DNA of 64,000 nt from Bacteroidota bacterium (GTDB taxonomy: Bacteria > Bacteroidota > Bacteroidia > Chitinophagales > Chitinophagaceae): the NCBI GenBank assembly GCA_013285915.1, contig JABDGS010000007.1, positions 1 through 64,000 of the forward strand, given 5' to 3'. Both the position numbers and the translations under genes were made by a program. Below, in pieces: positions 9,141 through 18,259 of the stretch (position 1 is the first letter of the stretch; every line of letters starts with the position of its first letter). The notes under the pieces are model-generated. The model saw nothing but the letters and a program-made list of their open reading frames with translations. It ran no database searches and was not told the origin of the DNA.

Positions 9141-9893
9141 ATGACTATTGCTGATAAACTAGTTACTTTTATATCCTATTTACGCCAGAAAGAGAAGAGA
9201 CGGCTTATTTCGGCGGCACGTTCGTTAAGAAATAAAAAAGGCCTGGAAATTGGCGGCCCCAGTGCTTTTTTCAGTGTTAAAGGCGGTATGCCGGTTTACC
9301 TTTATGCATCTGCGGTTGATGGTGTTAATTTTAGCACTGATACAATTTGGGAAGGCTCCATAACCAGGGGCAATAATTACATTTACTATAAAGGCAAAAA
9401 AGGATTTCAATATATTGACGAAGCCACAGATCTGTTTGAAATTGAAAATTCCAGTTATGACTTTGTGCTATCATGCCACAGCTTAGAGCATGTCGCAAAC
9501 CCAATAAAGGCCTTATACGAGTGGAAGAGGGTTTTGAAAAATGATGGACAATTGATACTGGTTTTGCCTGATAAAGAAAAAACATTTGACCATAACAGGC
9601 CAATAACTGCAATTGAGCATTTGATTGATGATTATAATAATAACATAGGTGAGGGAGATGCAACACACTTTAAAGAAATTATTGAGATGCATGATTTGAG
9701 TTTCGACAAGCTTTTAATAAGCCAAGAAGATTTCACCACAAGGTTGTATAATAATTTATCTGAAAGAAGCGCGCACCACCACGTATTTAATTTGCAGCTT
9801 ATTAATAAGATGTTGTCGTATTGCGGGTTTACAGTGTATTATCAACAAAAAATGGCGCCGTTTCATTTAATATCGATAGCAGGTAAAAATTAA
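9141..9893 (+). CDS. Class I SAM-dependent methyltransferase
   Basis: Methyltransferase of 250 residues. The SAM-binding motif I is LEIGGPS (35-41). The post-II region is DFVLSCHSLEHVANP (107-121), typical of Methyltransf_11-type enzymes in glycan clusters. YEWKRVLKNDGQLILVLPD (126-144) is motif III. A substrate-specific C-terminal half follows, rich in His, Asp and Asn. It probably methylates a sugar or a glycan precursor in the cytoplasm. It is followed after 4 bp by an FkbM methyltransferase, so the two are cotranscribed. Confidence 0.85.
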   Translation: MTIADKLVTFISYLRQKEKRRLISAARSLRNKKGLEIGGPSAFFSVKGGMPVYLYASAVDGVNFSTDTIWEGSITRGNNYIYYKGKKGFQYIDEATDLFEIENSSYDFVLSCHSLEHVANPIKALYEWKRVLKNDGQLILVLPDKEKTFDHNRPITAIEHLIDDYNNNIGEGDATHFKEIIEMHDLSFDKLLISQEDFTTRLYNNLSERSAHHHVFNLQLINKMLSYCGFTVYYQQKMAPFHLISIAGKN

Positions 9894-9897
9894 GTTT

Positions 9898-10659
9898 ATG
9901 CGCCGTTTTGGATATAACGTTATTTATCTTGTGCAGCTAATAAGATATTTTGGCCCGATAGATGGGGTTAGCATTTTTTGTAAAATACTGTTTTCCCGGT
10001 CTTTATCTATAATATCTTCAAAGAAATTTAAAAATAAAGTTGAAATAAGGAAACAAGATTCCGACCTGCCCATTTTTTACCAGGTGTTTGCTGATTTGCA
10101 ATACGATATTTCATTTTCACTAAAATATACTCCGTTAAGAATTATTGACTGTGGTGCGAATGTTGGATACGCTTCATTGTATTTCTCGTCGCTTTTTCCA
10201 TCTGCTGAAATAATCGCCGTTGAACCAGATAATAAAAACTTTATACAATTATCCAGGAATACTCAAAATTATAAAAATATCACAGCTGTTAAAGCCGCTG
10301 TTTGGCATAGAAATACTGAGATGGTTATTAAAAATAAATCGCAGCTTAGTGCAGGCTTTGAAGTTGAAGAGTCTGGCAGTAATGATAATGTTGAATTAAT
10401 TGGAATAACGATTGATGAAGTAATAGCAAAAAATAATTTTGAGGAGGTAGACATTTTGAAAATTGACATTGAAGGAGCCGAGTATGAGCTTTTTACAAAC
10501 AACCCGCATAGTTGGCTTTCCAAAACAAGATGTTTGATAATTGAGTTACATGATAATTTAAAGCCTGGTATTTCAAAACATTTCTTTAAAGAAATGGCAG
10601 AATATAACTGGAGAACCGTAATAAGAGGAGAGAATATCATTTGTTTCAAGGAACATTAA
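9898..10659 (+). CDS. FkbM-family methyltransferase
   Basis: SAM-dependent methyltransferase of the FkbM family, 253 residues. Motif I is IIDCGANVGYAS (82-93), with VEPD about 25 residues later and the family signature DILKIDIEGAEYELF near residues 185-199. FkbM proteins O-methylate polyketides or, in glycan clusters like this one, sugar hydroxyls. It lies 4 bp downstream of another methyltransferase and 80 bp upstream of a GT2 on the same strand. Confidence 0.88.
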   Translation: MRRFGYNVIYLVQLIRYFGPIDGVSIFCKILFSRSLSIISSKKFKNKVEIRKQDSDLPIFYQVFADLQYDISFSLKYTPLRIIDCGANVGYASLYFSSLFPSAEIIAVEPDNKNFIQLSRNTQNYKNITAVKAAVWHRNTEMVIKNKSQLSAGFEVEESGSNDNVELIGITIDEVIAKNNFEEVDILKIDIEGAEYELFTNNPHSWLSKTRCLIIELHDNLKPGISKHFFKEMAEYNWRTVIRGENIICFKEH

Positions 10660-10739
10660 AGTGGTAACTTTTTCAGTGTTATTTTTCCTTTTTACATTTT
10701 CCGAAAGGGACATAATAACTTTAAATTTAAAAAGCCTGC

Positions 10740-11669
10740 ATGATTTCTATTTGCATTCCTGCATATAAACGCATCTCTTACCTTAGGCGCCTGCTTGATA
10801 GTATCGCAATTCAAACATTTACTGATTTTGAAGTTATTATTTCTGATGATAGTCCTGATGAAACGGTTAATGGATTGGTGACTGATTATGATACAAGGTT
10901 TACAATAAGATATTTTAAGAATATAACTCCTCTCGGCATGCCTGCAAACTGGAACTTCGTCATATCGCATGCACAGGGGGATTGGATTAAGCTGATGCAT
11001 GACGACGACTGGTTTTCATCTTCGGACAGCCTGCAGCAATTTGCTAATAAAGCAGCCTTGGGCCCAAAGTTTATTTTCTGCGCATACACAAATGTTTTTG
11101 GCGACACTGGCTCAACGCAGGTTGTAAAAATGCAACCAGTGAAAAAAAGTGTTATTATAAATGAGCCGTTGGTGCTAATGTCAAAAAATTTTATCGGGCC
11201 GCCAAGTGTGACGATGGTGCACAAAAGCATCTCGGAAAGCTACGACGAGAGGATGAAATGGCGGGTAGATATTGATTTTTATATTAGGGTACTGCATAAA
11301 GAAAAGGCATTTATTTTTATAGATAATCCACTTATCAATGTGGGCATAAGTAGTTACCAGGTTACCAACGAATGTTTTGAAAACCCTTTAATTGAATTGC
11401 CTGAAGGACTGCTGCTTTTAGATAAATATGGAACTGCGCCTCTGAAAAATATTACAGTATACGATGCATGGTGGCGCTTACTAAGAAACATGAATATTAC
11501 TGCTACAGGCGATTTAATAAAGTATTCTGAAGAAAGATGGCCTGATGCCATTATTAAGATGTTAAAAAATTTAAGCAAGGCACCTCCCGGATTGCTAAAA
11601 ATTGGAATTATATCAAAAATTTTTATGTTTATCTCTTTTCTTTCCAACAGAGTAAAAGGCATATTATAA
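10740..11669 (+). CDS. Glycosyltransferase family 2
   Basis: GT2 of 309 residues. It begins MISICIPAYKR and has the nucleotide-binding ISDDSPDET (34-42). The metal-binding motif is MHDDDW (His87, Asp88-90), and a basic amphipathic C-terminal helix is present. It closes the plus-strand arm of the glycan cluster and is followed at once by a strong bidirectional terminator. Which sugar it transfers is unknown. Confidence 0.87.
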   Translation: MISICIPAYKRISYLRRLLDSIAIQTFTDFEVIISDDSPDETVNGLVTDYDTRFTIRYFKNITPLGMPANWNFVISHAQGDWIKLMHDDDWFSSSDSLQQFANKAALGPKFIFCAYTNVFGDTGSTQVVKMQPVKKSVIINEPLVLMSKNFIGPPSVTMVHKSISESYDERMKWRVDIDFYIRVLHKEKAFIFIDNPLINVGISSYQVTNECFENPLIELPEGLLLLDKYGTAPLKNITVYDAWWRLLRNMNITATGDLIKYSEERWPDAIIKMLKNLSKAPPGLLKIGIISKIFMFISFLSNRVKGIL

Positions 11670-11703
11670 TAGCAAAAGCCACCAAACGGTGGCTTTTGCT
11701 ATT
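11668..11703. terminator. Strong bidirectional terminator
   Basis: A perfect 16-bp inverted repeat (AATAGCAAAAGCCACC, loop AAAC) overlaps the TAA of the GT2 gene. It separates that gene from the convergent pyrophosphatase gene. Confidence 0.85.
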
Positions 11704-11727
11704 ATAAGTATTTAGTTTTATTACTTC

Positions 11728-13977
11728 TTATTTTTGCGCAACCTGTTGCGGCAATGCAATTGTATTGGCATTTGCAGCTGCAACGGGTGCCTGGTATTTA
11801 ATTTCAACTTTGTTATTACCAGTTGGTGGCACTACGTTTTTTGTGGCAAACAGTTGTGCAAGGGTAGGAGCAACAACCAGTGAAACAATTGACATTAACT
11901 TGATAAGAATATTCATTGATGGACCTGAAGTATCTTTAAAAGGATCACCTACAGTATCACCGGTTACAGAGGCTTTATGGGGATCTGATTTCTTAAAATA
12001 CATCTGGCCGTTTATTTCAACACCTTTTTCAAAAGATTTTTTAGCGTTATCCCATGCACCACCAGCGTTGTTCTGAAACATACCCATCAATACGCCACTA
12101 ACTGTCGCCCCAGCGAGAAATCCGCCCAGTGCTTCGGGGCCCAATATAAACCCTATAATTAATGGTGATATAATTGCAATAGCACCCGGCAACATCATCT
12201 TTTTAATAGATGCTTCCGTTGATATTGCCACGCATTTATCATATTCAGGTTTGCCGGTACCTTCCATTATACCCGGGATGGTTTTAAATTGCCTCCTTAC
12301 TTCCTCCACCATTGCCATTGCAGCCTCGCCAACCGCGCGAATAGCTAACGATGAAAATATAAAGGGAACCATACCACCAACAAACAGGCTGGCTAATACT
12401 TTTGCTTTATAAATATCAATGCCAAGCATTGGGTAACCGTTGTGGTTAATAACGCCCACGTAAGCAGCAAACAACGCAAGAGCTGTTAATGCTGCAGAAG
12501 CAATAGCAAAACCCTTACCTGTTGCAGCAGTTGTGTTACCCACAGCATCAAGCACGTCAGTCTTTTCCCGTACTTCTTTGGGCAACTCACTCATTTCTGC
12601 AATGCCACCAGCGTTATCTGCTATGGGGCCAAAAGCATCAATAGCAAGCTGCATCGCGGTCGTTGCCATCATGCCCGCAGCAGCAATGGCAACGCCATAT
12701 AAACCTGCGCAAGCAAAAGATCCCCAAATACCAGCCGCTAAAACAAGTATTGGTAAAAATGTGCTTTCCATTCCCATGGCCAATCCACCAATTACGTTGG
12801 TAGCATGACCAGTGGCACTTTGGCGAATAATACTAAGCACAGGGCGTTTGCCCATAGCGGTATAATACTCTGTTATAATGCTCATTAAAGTTCCCACCGC
12901 CAAACCAACACCAATAGCCCCAAGCACACCCCATTTTGTAAACGGAATACCGCGTAAGGTCATTTCTCCATCAGGCAAAATGTAGTAAACCAGGCCTACG
13001 CATGCAAAAGCGGTAAGGATGATTGAACCCCAGTTGCCCATGTTAAGTGCTTTTTGCACATTGTGGGTATTTACGCCTGCACTATCACTTACTCGCACAA
13101 ATAAGGTTCCTATAATGGAGAAGATAATACCGGTACCGGCAATAAGCATTGGTAAAATAATTGGACCAAAGCCACCAAATTTGTCCAGGGAAGTTGTTTC
13201 TTGTCCTAATACTATTGTTGCTAACACTGTAGCTACATAAGAACCAAAAAGGTCTGCACCCATACCTGCAACATCACCCACATTATCACCAACATTATCT
13301 GCAATTGTGGCAGGGTTGCGCGGATCATCTTCCGGAATGCCGGCCTCAACTTTACCAACAAGATCAGCACCTACATCGGCAGCTTTGGTATAAATGCCAC
13401 CGCCAACACGTGCAAAAAGGGCTATGCTTTCGGCACCGAGTGAAAAACCTGTAAGTACCTCTATAGTGCGTCTCATTTCGTCTGAGTCAACTATACCAGC
13501 ATGAAACACCTGCCTTAACAATATAAACAGGCAGCCCAGGCCCATTACAGCCAGGCCTGCTACACCGAGTCCCATTACAGAACCACCAGTAAATGAAACA
13601 GACAGTGCTTTTGAAAGGCTTGTACGCGCAGCATTTGCAGTTCTAACATTTGCCTTTGTGGCCACCTTCATACCAATATAGCCTGCTGTGGCGCTTGATA
13701 CAGCACCGAAAATAAAAGCGAGGGCAATTGACCAATGAGAGTTTGCATTTTGTGTTGCCATAAGACCTAATAGTGCAGCAACAACAATAACAAAATAAAA
13801 AAGTATCCTCCATTCTGCTTTAAGAAAAGCCATAGCACCTTCGGCTATGTATTTACTGATCTCTTTCATGCGATCGTTGCCCGCATCCTGCTTCGAAACC
13901 CAGTTGAATTTAATTAAAGTGTAAATAAGGCCAATTAAACCCATGGCCGGAACGGCAAGAAATAGATATTTGGTCAT
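11728..13977 (-). CDS. hppA: Membrane-bound ion-pumping pyrophosphatase, K+-dependent type
   Basis: Integral membrane pyrophosphatase, 749 residues and about 16 transmembrane helices. It hydrolyses cytoplasmic PPi and pumps Na+ and/or H+ outward. The catalytic loop [15 protein letters not shown] and the following Asp-rich [20 protein letters not shown] (192-235) are intact. The loop NTTAATGKG (481-489) has Ala484 and Gly487, the residues that mark K+-dependent enzymes; K+-independent ones have Lys and Thr there. Na+ or dual Na+/H+ pumping is likely for this group but not decided by sequence alone. The last ~25 residues are an Ala/Gln-rich tail beyond the usual end of the family. The gene stands alone, with its own promoter and terminator. 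Confidence 0.95.
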   Translation of the reverse strand: MTKYLFLAVPAMGLIGLIYTLIKFNWVSKQDAGNDRMKEISKYIAEGAMAFLKAEWRILFYFVIVVAALLGLMATQNANSHWSIALAFIFGAVSSATAGYIGMKVATKANVRTANAARTSLSKALSVSFTGGSVMGLGVAGLAVMGLGCLFILLRQVFHAGIVDSDEMRRTIEVLTGFSLGAESIALFARVGGGIYTKAADVGADLVGKVEAGIPEDDPRNPATIADNVGDNVGDVAGMGADLFGSYVATVLATIVLGQETTSLDKFGGFGPIILPMLIAGTGIIFSIIGTLFVRVSDSAGVNTHNVQKALNMGNWGSIILTAFACVGLVYYILPDGEMTLRGIPFTKWGVLGAIGVGLAVGTLMSIITEYYTAMGKRPVLSIIRQSATGHATNVIGGLAMGMESTFLPILVLAAGIWGSFACAGLYGVAIAAAGMMATTAMQLAIDAFGPIADNAGGIAEMSELPKEVREKTDVLDAVGNTTAATGKGFAIASAALTALALFAAYVGVINHNGYPMLGIDIYKAKVLASLFVGGMVPFIFSSLAIRAVGEAAMAMVEEVRRQFKTIPGIMEGTGKPEYDKCVAISTEASIKKMMLPGAIAIISPLIIGFILGPEALGGFLAGATVSGVLMGMFQNNAGGAWDNAKKSFEKGVEINGQMYFKKSDPHKASVTGDTVGDPFKDTSGPSMNILIKLMSIVSLVVAPTLAQLFATKNVVPPTGNNKVEIKYQAPVAAANANTIALPQQVAQK

Positions 13978-14011
13978 AAGCGCTCTTGTATCTAAATATT
14001 AATTAGGTGGG

Positions 14012-14019
14012 CAAAAATA
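14012..14019 (-). promoter_or_regulatory. TAnnTTTG -7 box for hppA
   Basis: The minus strand reads TATTTTTG, 34 bp upstream of the hppA start, an exact match to the Bacteroidota -7 consensus. Confidence 0.55.
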
Positions 14020-14152
14020 GGGGATAATCGTTAATCTGTTAAAAAAGATAGGTTTATCTCTATAAATAGCTTTTCAAACTGCCTTTCACCGAAAAAAAGA
14101 CATATTCTAACCAAAAAGCCTTTTTGAACGTATAATAGTTTTAATTAGTTTT

Positions 14153-14266
14153 TAATTTTGACTTGTCAATCAGAAATAATGCTTTTTTAAAGATACTATC
14201 CATAGGGGTATGGATTGTTTATGAAGGGTTACAAGGGATTCATTCTTGAATCCCTTTTCTTTTTTT
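14153..14266 (+). ncRNA. Candidate small RNA: promoter box plus terminator, no ORF
   Basis: The 292-bp gap between hppA and the NAD(P)HX repair gene holds plus-strand signals although both neighbours are on the minus strand. TAATTTTG at 14153-14160 matches the -7 consensus exactly. A hairpin (ATCCATA, loop GGGG, TATGGAT, 14198-14215) follows. The unit ends in a 10-bp perfect stem (AAGGGATTCA, loop TTCT, 14233-14256) and a T-rich tail, a convincing rho-independent terminator. No credible reading frame lies between. The implied transcript is about 95-100 nt. It is not recognised as a known RNA family. Confidence 0.4.
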
Positions 14267-14269
14267 AAC

Positions 14270-15760
14270 TCACTCAATATCAGCCCTTATTTCATAGAAC
14301 GCTTCGCCTAAGCGGTCAATAATATCACTGGCTATCATACTTTCCTGGCTTTGTTCCTGTAATGTAAGGTCTGCTGCAAGGCCATGCAGGTACGTGCCGC
14401 ATATAGCTGCATCTAATCCAGTTAAGCCCTGGGACATAAAAGCGGTTATTATACCTGTTAATACATCGCCGCTGCCACCCTTAGCTAATCCAGCATTTCC
14501 TGTTGAGTTAAACCAGCCAGATCCATTATTCGCAATTAGTGTATAATGGCCTTTTAAAACAATGGTAAAATCATATTGCGAGGATAGCTCTACAGCTTTA
14601 TTTAACCTGTCCATTTCGTTAGCAAATTTTCCAAATAGCCGTTCAAATTCTTTTGGATGCGGCGTAATAACCGAACCCGCCGGAATATGTTGTAAAAGCT
14701 GTTTATTTTCAGCAATTATATTTAATGCATCAGCATCAATTACAACAGGCTTTTTAAAATTTTCCAACACGTGTTGCAGTGCACCTAAGGCATCATGATT
14801 CGTACCCAGTCCCGGGCCTATACCTATTGTTGTAAACCCTTCCCAATCCGTAGTTTCTTCCCTTATGGCACACATCGCTTCAGGCAAAGCAGTTTGGGGT
14901 ATATTGATAGCGTTTTGTGGAACGTTAAGGGTAACCAGCCCGGCCCCTGCACGCATGCAGGCTTTTGCGCTAAGCAGGGCAGCCCCCATTTTGCCGGTAT
15001 TGCCCGCTATTACTAAACTATGCCCGTAGTTACCTTTGTGCGCAAAAGCGCTGCGCGGCTTAACTGTTTCGGCTACCCGCGCTTTTTCTATAACCTGGAA
15101 TATCGTTTCAGTTTCTTGTAAAAATTGGGGTAGCAGGCCAATATCCTGCACAACAACTTTTCCAAACAACTCAGCATTTTCAGCCAATAAAAAACAAAGT
15201 TTAGTGGTTTGAAAAGTAAGGGTATAAGTTGCATTTATTACAGCGTCGCCCTTACAGCTTTTATCAATATACATACCGCTGGGCACATCAATAGCAATTA
15301 CCGTTGCCGATGCATTATTGATATGGGTAACCAGGGCTGCACTTAAATCAAGTAAAGGCCTGTTAAGGCCTGAGCCAAATAAAGCATCTATTACCAAATC
15401 GTTCCGGTTAATTTCAGGGAAAAATTCTTGGGCCTGTATAAAATATATGGCTGATGATAGCTGGTGCAGCTTATGCAGGTTAACCTGGAAGTCGTCAGTG
15501 CCCCTTGCACCAAATTCTAAAATATAAACCACCGGTTGAAAGCCTGTATCTATTAACTGGCGTGCAATTGCCAGGCCGTCACCACCGTTATTGCCCTTGC
15601 CGCAAAATATTTTAACGGCCTGTGCCGCAAGATTTTTTTCCAATATAAACTCTGTGCACCTTGCAGCGGCGCGTTCCATTAAATCAAGTGACGCAATTGG
15701 CTCATGCTCTATCGTATAGGCATCCCATTGGTGTATTTGTTGTGAAGTCAGAAGTTTCAT
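14270..15760 (-). CDS. nnr: Bifunctional NAD(P)H-hydrate epimerase / ADP-dependent dehydratase
   Basis: Metabolite-repair enzyme of 496 residues that epimerises and dehydrates damaged NADHX/NADPHX. The N-terminal YjeF_N epimerase domain carries GKGNNGGDG (54-62). The C-terminal ribokinase-like dehydratase domain carries GPGLG and the nucleotide-binding KGGSGDVLTGII (427-438). Both halves look complete and of normal length. It lies alone between hppA and an Ate-like gene. Confidence 0.95.
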   Translation of the reverse strand: MKLLTSQQIHQWDAYTIEHEPIASLDLMERAAARCTEFILEKNLAAQAVKIFCGKGNNGGDGLAIARQLIDTGFQPVVYILEFGARGTDDFQVNLHKLHQLSSAIYFIQAQEFFPEINRNDLVIDALFGSGLNRPLLDLSAALVTHINNASATVIAIDVPSGMYIDKSCKGDAVINATYTLTFQTTKLCFLLAENAELFGKVVVQDIGLLPQFLQETETIFQVIEKARVAETVKPRSAFAHKGNYGHSLVIAGNTGKMGAALLSAKACMRAGAGLVTLNVPQNAINIPQTALPEAMCAIREETTDWEGFTTIGIGPGLGTNHDALGALQHVLENFKKPVVIDADALNIIAENKQLLQHIPAGSVITPHPKEFERLFGKFANEMDRLNKAVELSSQYDFTIVLKGHYTLIANNGSGWFNSTGNAGLAKGGSGDVLTGIITAFMSQGLTGLDAAICGTYLHGLAADLTLQEQSQESMIASDIIDRLGEAFYEIRADIE

Positions 15761-15884
15761 ACGTTATGCAAAAGAGTTTTAAATGTAAGATTTATTAGCA
15801 AAAATGTGGCATTATTTAAAAGGTTTGTACAATAGTCAAGTAGTCTATCGGTCTGCCATCTAATTAAGGCTGGGTATAATGCGT

Positions 15885-16964
15885 TTATTCAGCAATATAC
15901 ATCGGTGGTTCGTTGCAGGATATTATTATAGCATTAGCCATATCGTCTGTGTTCGTTGTGGCAAACAATTGTTTATAAATGCTAATTACTTCACTGGAAA
16001 ATACAGTGCTTTGGTTATCTGGGTTCTCTACGGTGTAAACTGGGATGCACTCAAAATAAATATATTGGCGGGCGGCAATATTATATACTGCAATTCTTGT
16101 AATATCCGTAGTTTGTCTTATTTCGGGCAATAAAAACACCGGGTAATCAAGCAGATTGGTCCAAAGGGTAATGCTCAACGGGGCGTCAAAAAAACGGTAA
16201 TATAATACCTTAGCGCTTACTTTTTTTGAAAGCAGGCTGGTTTTTAACTCGAACAACTTTTCATACATATCTGTAAGCGGTTTATACATATTGTGCACCG
16301 TTGTAAACGCTGCCCACATATTAGCCGACCGGTTATAATATTGCATGTTTTGTGTGCCTATTTGCAGCTTATAGTCAAAAGCCGGGTAACCCGGTACCGT
16401 GTAGCCGGGGTAGAAGTATAGTAATTTGTTTTGCCTGCAATAATCAATCTTGGTGTAGATAAGGCATTTGCCAAGGCTGTATTTTTTAAATGCAGGGTTG
16501 TAAATACACACAATGCCTTGTGCGCTTGTTTTGCCTGTGTCAAAAAAACCAGAGGCTATAAGGTCTTCACCCGCATATATATTTACCTGCAAAGTATTGT
16601 ATATGCTATAAGTGTTGTTTGCCAACAACAGTTGCCGCAACGATGAATAAGATTCAAATGCAACACCAGCTTTATATTTTTCATATAAAACCTCGTGCTC
16701 CCGGGTTATTTGTGCAGGCTGAACTTCAGTTCTAAATGCTTTTATGCCTTTTAGCGCTAATCGGTGGTTTTTATCCGGCACATAACGGGCAATATCAATT
16801 CTTAACCATATTGCGCTGTAAAAAATATTGTTGAACTGCAAAAAATGAGTAGTGAATATTGTTTGGTTCATTCTAAACCAACCCCTGGCCAGGTAATCAT
16901 CCAATTGTTCCGGTGAAATTGATAAAGGAGATTCAGAAATGGCAAACATATTACCTGCGTGCAT
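15885..16964 (-). CDS. Ate/Bpt-like aminoacyl-tRNA:protein transferase (Bacteroidota type)
   Basis: Protein of 359 residues. Segments resemble the GNAT-fold C-terminal domain of arginyl/leucyl-tRNA-protein transferases: HEVLYEKYKAGV (about 150 residues before the end of the domain), ASGFFDTGKTSAQG, KKYSLGKCLIYTKIDYC, and LYFYPGYTVPGYPAFDYK. In that family the enzyme adds Arg or Leu to protein N-termini, making N-degrons. The N-terminal Cys-rich region of classical enzymes (CGYCxxW-type) is not present. The C-terminal ~110 residues match nothing I recognise. Assignment rests on motif resemblance, so the activity is tentative. Start at 16964 or at the in-frame ATG 15 bp later. Confidence 0.55.
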   Translation of the reverse strand: MHAGNMFAISESPLSISPEQLDDYLARGWFRMNQTIFTTHFLQFNNIFYSAIWLRIDIARYVPDKNHRLALKGIKAFRTEVQPAQITREHEVLYEKYKAGVAFESYSSLRQLLLANNTYSIYNTLQVNIYAGEDLIASGFFDTGKTSAQGIVCIYNPAFKKYSLGKCLIYTKIDYCRQNKLLYFYPGYTVPGYPAFDYKLQIGTQNMQYYNRSANMWAAFTTVHNMYKPLTDMYEKLFELKTSLLSKKVSAKVLYYRFFDAPLSITLWTNLLDYPVFLLPEIRQTTDITRIAVYNIAARQYIYFECIPVYTVENPDNQSTVFSSEVISIYKQLFATTNTDDMANAIIISCNEPPMYIAE

Positions 16965-17106
16965 TTGTATAATGCGATATTACGGTATTTTAAATTATCC
17001 CCTTTAGAAACGGCCCACAATCGCAGTGACGTAATTTTTTGTTTTTGCCATTATATATTTTACATCAATCCTATATCTTTATGCCCCTGTAAAATGGAAT
17101 AAAGTA

Positions 17107-17574
17107 ATGGGAATTATTGATATAAGACAAGCAACAATGTATGATGTGCCTCAAGTGCGCCTGCTTGAAAAAGAATTAATCGAGCATGAAAGAGGGATCG
17201 AACTGCCTATTAAAGAAGGCGATGATGTTTATTATTACGATATTCCACAACTTATTAACGACGCTACAAACAGTCATTTATTGGTTATGGAGCATGACGG
17301 AGAAATTATTGCCTGCGGACTGGGTCAAATACGGGAGAATAAGCATTATTATACCGAGAAATATTTTGGTTACGTCGGCCTGATGAGCGTAAAGAAAGAA
17401 TACCGGGGCAGGGGTTACGGCAGAGACATTATAAACTTGTTGTTGCAATGGTTTAAAACAAAAAATATTACAGAAGTAAAGCTTAAGGTGTTTGCTAATA
17501 ATCCCGGCGCAATTAAGGCTTATAGAAAGCTTGGATTTGAAGATTTTTCAATTGATATGCGTGTTGAGATATAA
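17107..17574 (+). CDS. GNAT-family N-acetyltransferase
   Basis: Acetyltransferase of 155 residues. The acetyl-CoA pyrophosphate loop is VKKEYRGRGYGRDI (residues 95-108). The region from KLKVFANNPGAIKAYRKLGF to the end is the standard C-terminal GNAT signature. The length is normal for a single domain. The substrate is unknown; the family acetylates amino groups of proteins, antibiotics or metabolites. TATCTTTA, one base off the -7 consensus, lies shortly upstream. Confidence 0.9.
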   Translation: MGIIDIRQATMYDVPQVRLLEKELIEHERGIELPIKEGDDVYYYDIPQLINDATNSHLLVMEHDGEIIACGLGQIRENKHYYTEKYFGYVGLMSVKKEYRGRGYGRDIINLLLQWFKTKNITEVKLKVFANNPGAIKAYRKLGFEDFSIDMRVEI

Positions 17575-17613
17575 AACCGCACACATTTTATGAATTTCCC
17601 TTTAATTTGCTGT

Positions 17614-18201
17614 ATGATGAAAGCTAAATTATTTATTTGTACCACGTTGCTTTTTTTAGTAGCCCTAAATTTAAAAGCTCAAAAACTTGATACCACAGTT
17701 ACTATGAATGGCGAAGGGTACCGTGTGGTATGCAGCAATAAAGATTTAGACAATAATTATGTTACCCTTACCCTGGTCAAGCTCCCACTTAACAATTCAA
17801 GACAAATAGATTTTCCTATAAAAGGTAAAGTAGTTAAAGCGGTTGTTGATGACCTGAATGATGATGGCCAGCCAGACCTTATAATTTGCTGGTATAATGG
17901 TGCAAACTATGAAATGGGTAATGTAATCGGCATATCATATTCAAAAGCTGATAAGTCAATTGTACCAATTTACTTCCCGGATATTTATACTGACCCAAAA
18001 ATTCGGGAAGGCTATAAAGGATACGACACTTTTTCGCTAACAATAGGAACATTAATGCGCAAATTCCCTATTTATCTTGCAAATGATGCACCTGATAAGC
18101 CTACGGGCGGTATACGTACAGTGCAATATAATGTTGTTAGCGAGCAGGGTCGCCTGAAGTTTAAAGTATTGCGAACTTTTGAAACCCAGCCGGAGAATTA
18201 A
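17614..18201 (+). CDS. Secreted hypothetical protein with FG-GAP/VCBS-like motif
   Basis: About 195 residues with a signal peptide ending LNLKAQ. ATG at 17614 or 17617 fits the signal peptide best; an earlier in-frame ATG at 17590 would place eight extra residues in front. One calcium-loop-like motif, VDDLNDDGQPDLII, resembles FG-GAP/VCBS repeats, but only a single copy is seen. TTAATTTG just upstream of the ATG resembles a -7 box. Function unknown. Probably periplasmic or surface-exposed. Confidence 0.7.
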   Translation: MMKAKLFICTTLLFLVALNLKAQKLDTTVTMNGEGYRVVCSNKDLDNNYVTLTLVKLPLNNSRQIDFPIKGKVVKAVVDDLNDDGQPDLIICWYNGANYEMGNVIGISYSKADKSIVPIYFPDIYTDPKIREGYKGYDTFSLTIGTLMRKFPIYLANDAPDKPTGGIRTVQYNVVSEQGRLKFKVLRTFETQPEN

Positions 18202-18259
18202 GAAAGTCTGCCCAATTATCCTAACATTTTAACTGGGCAAACCCGCTGATTTTTACCTG

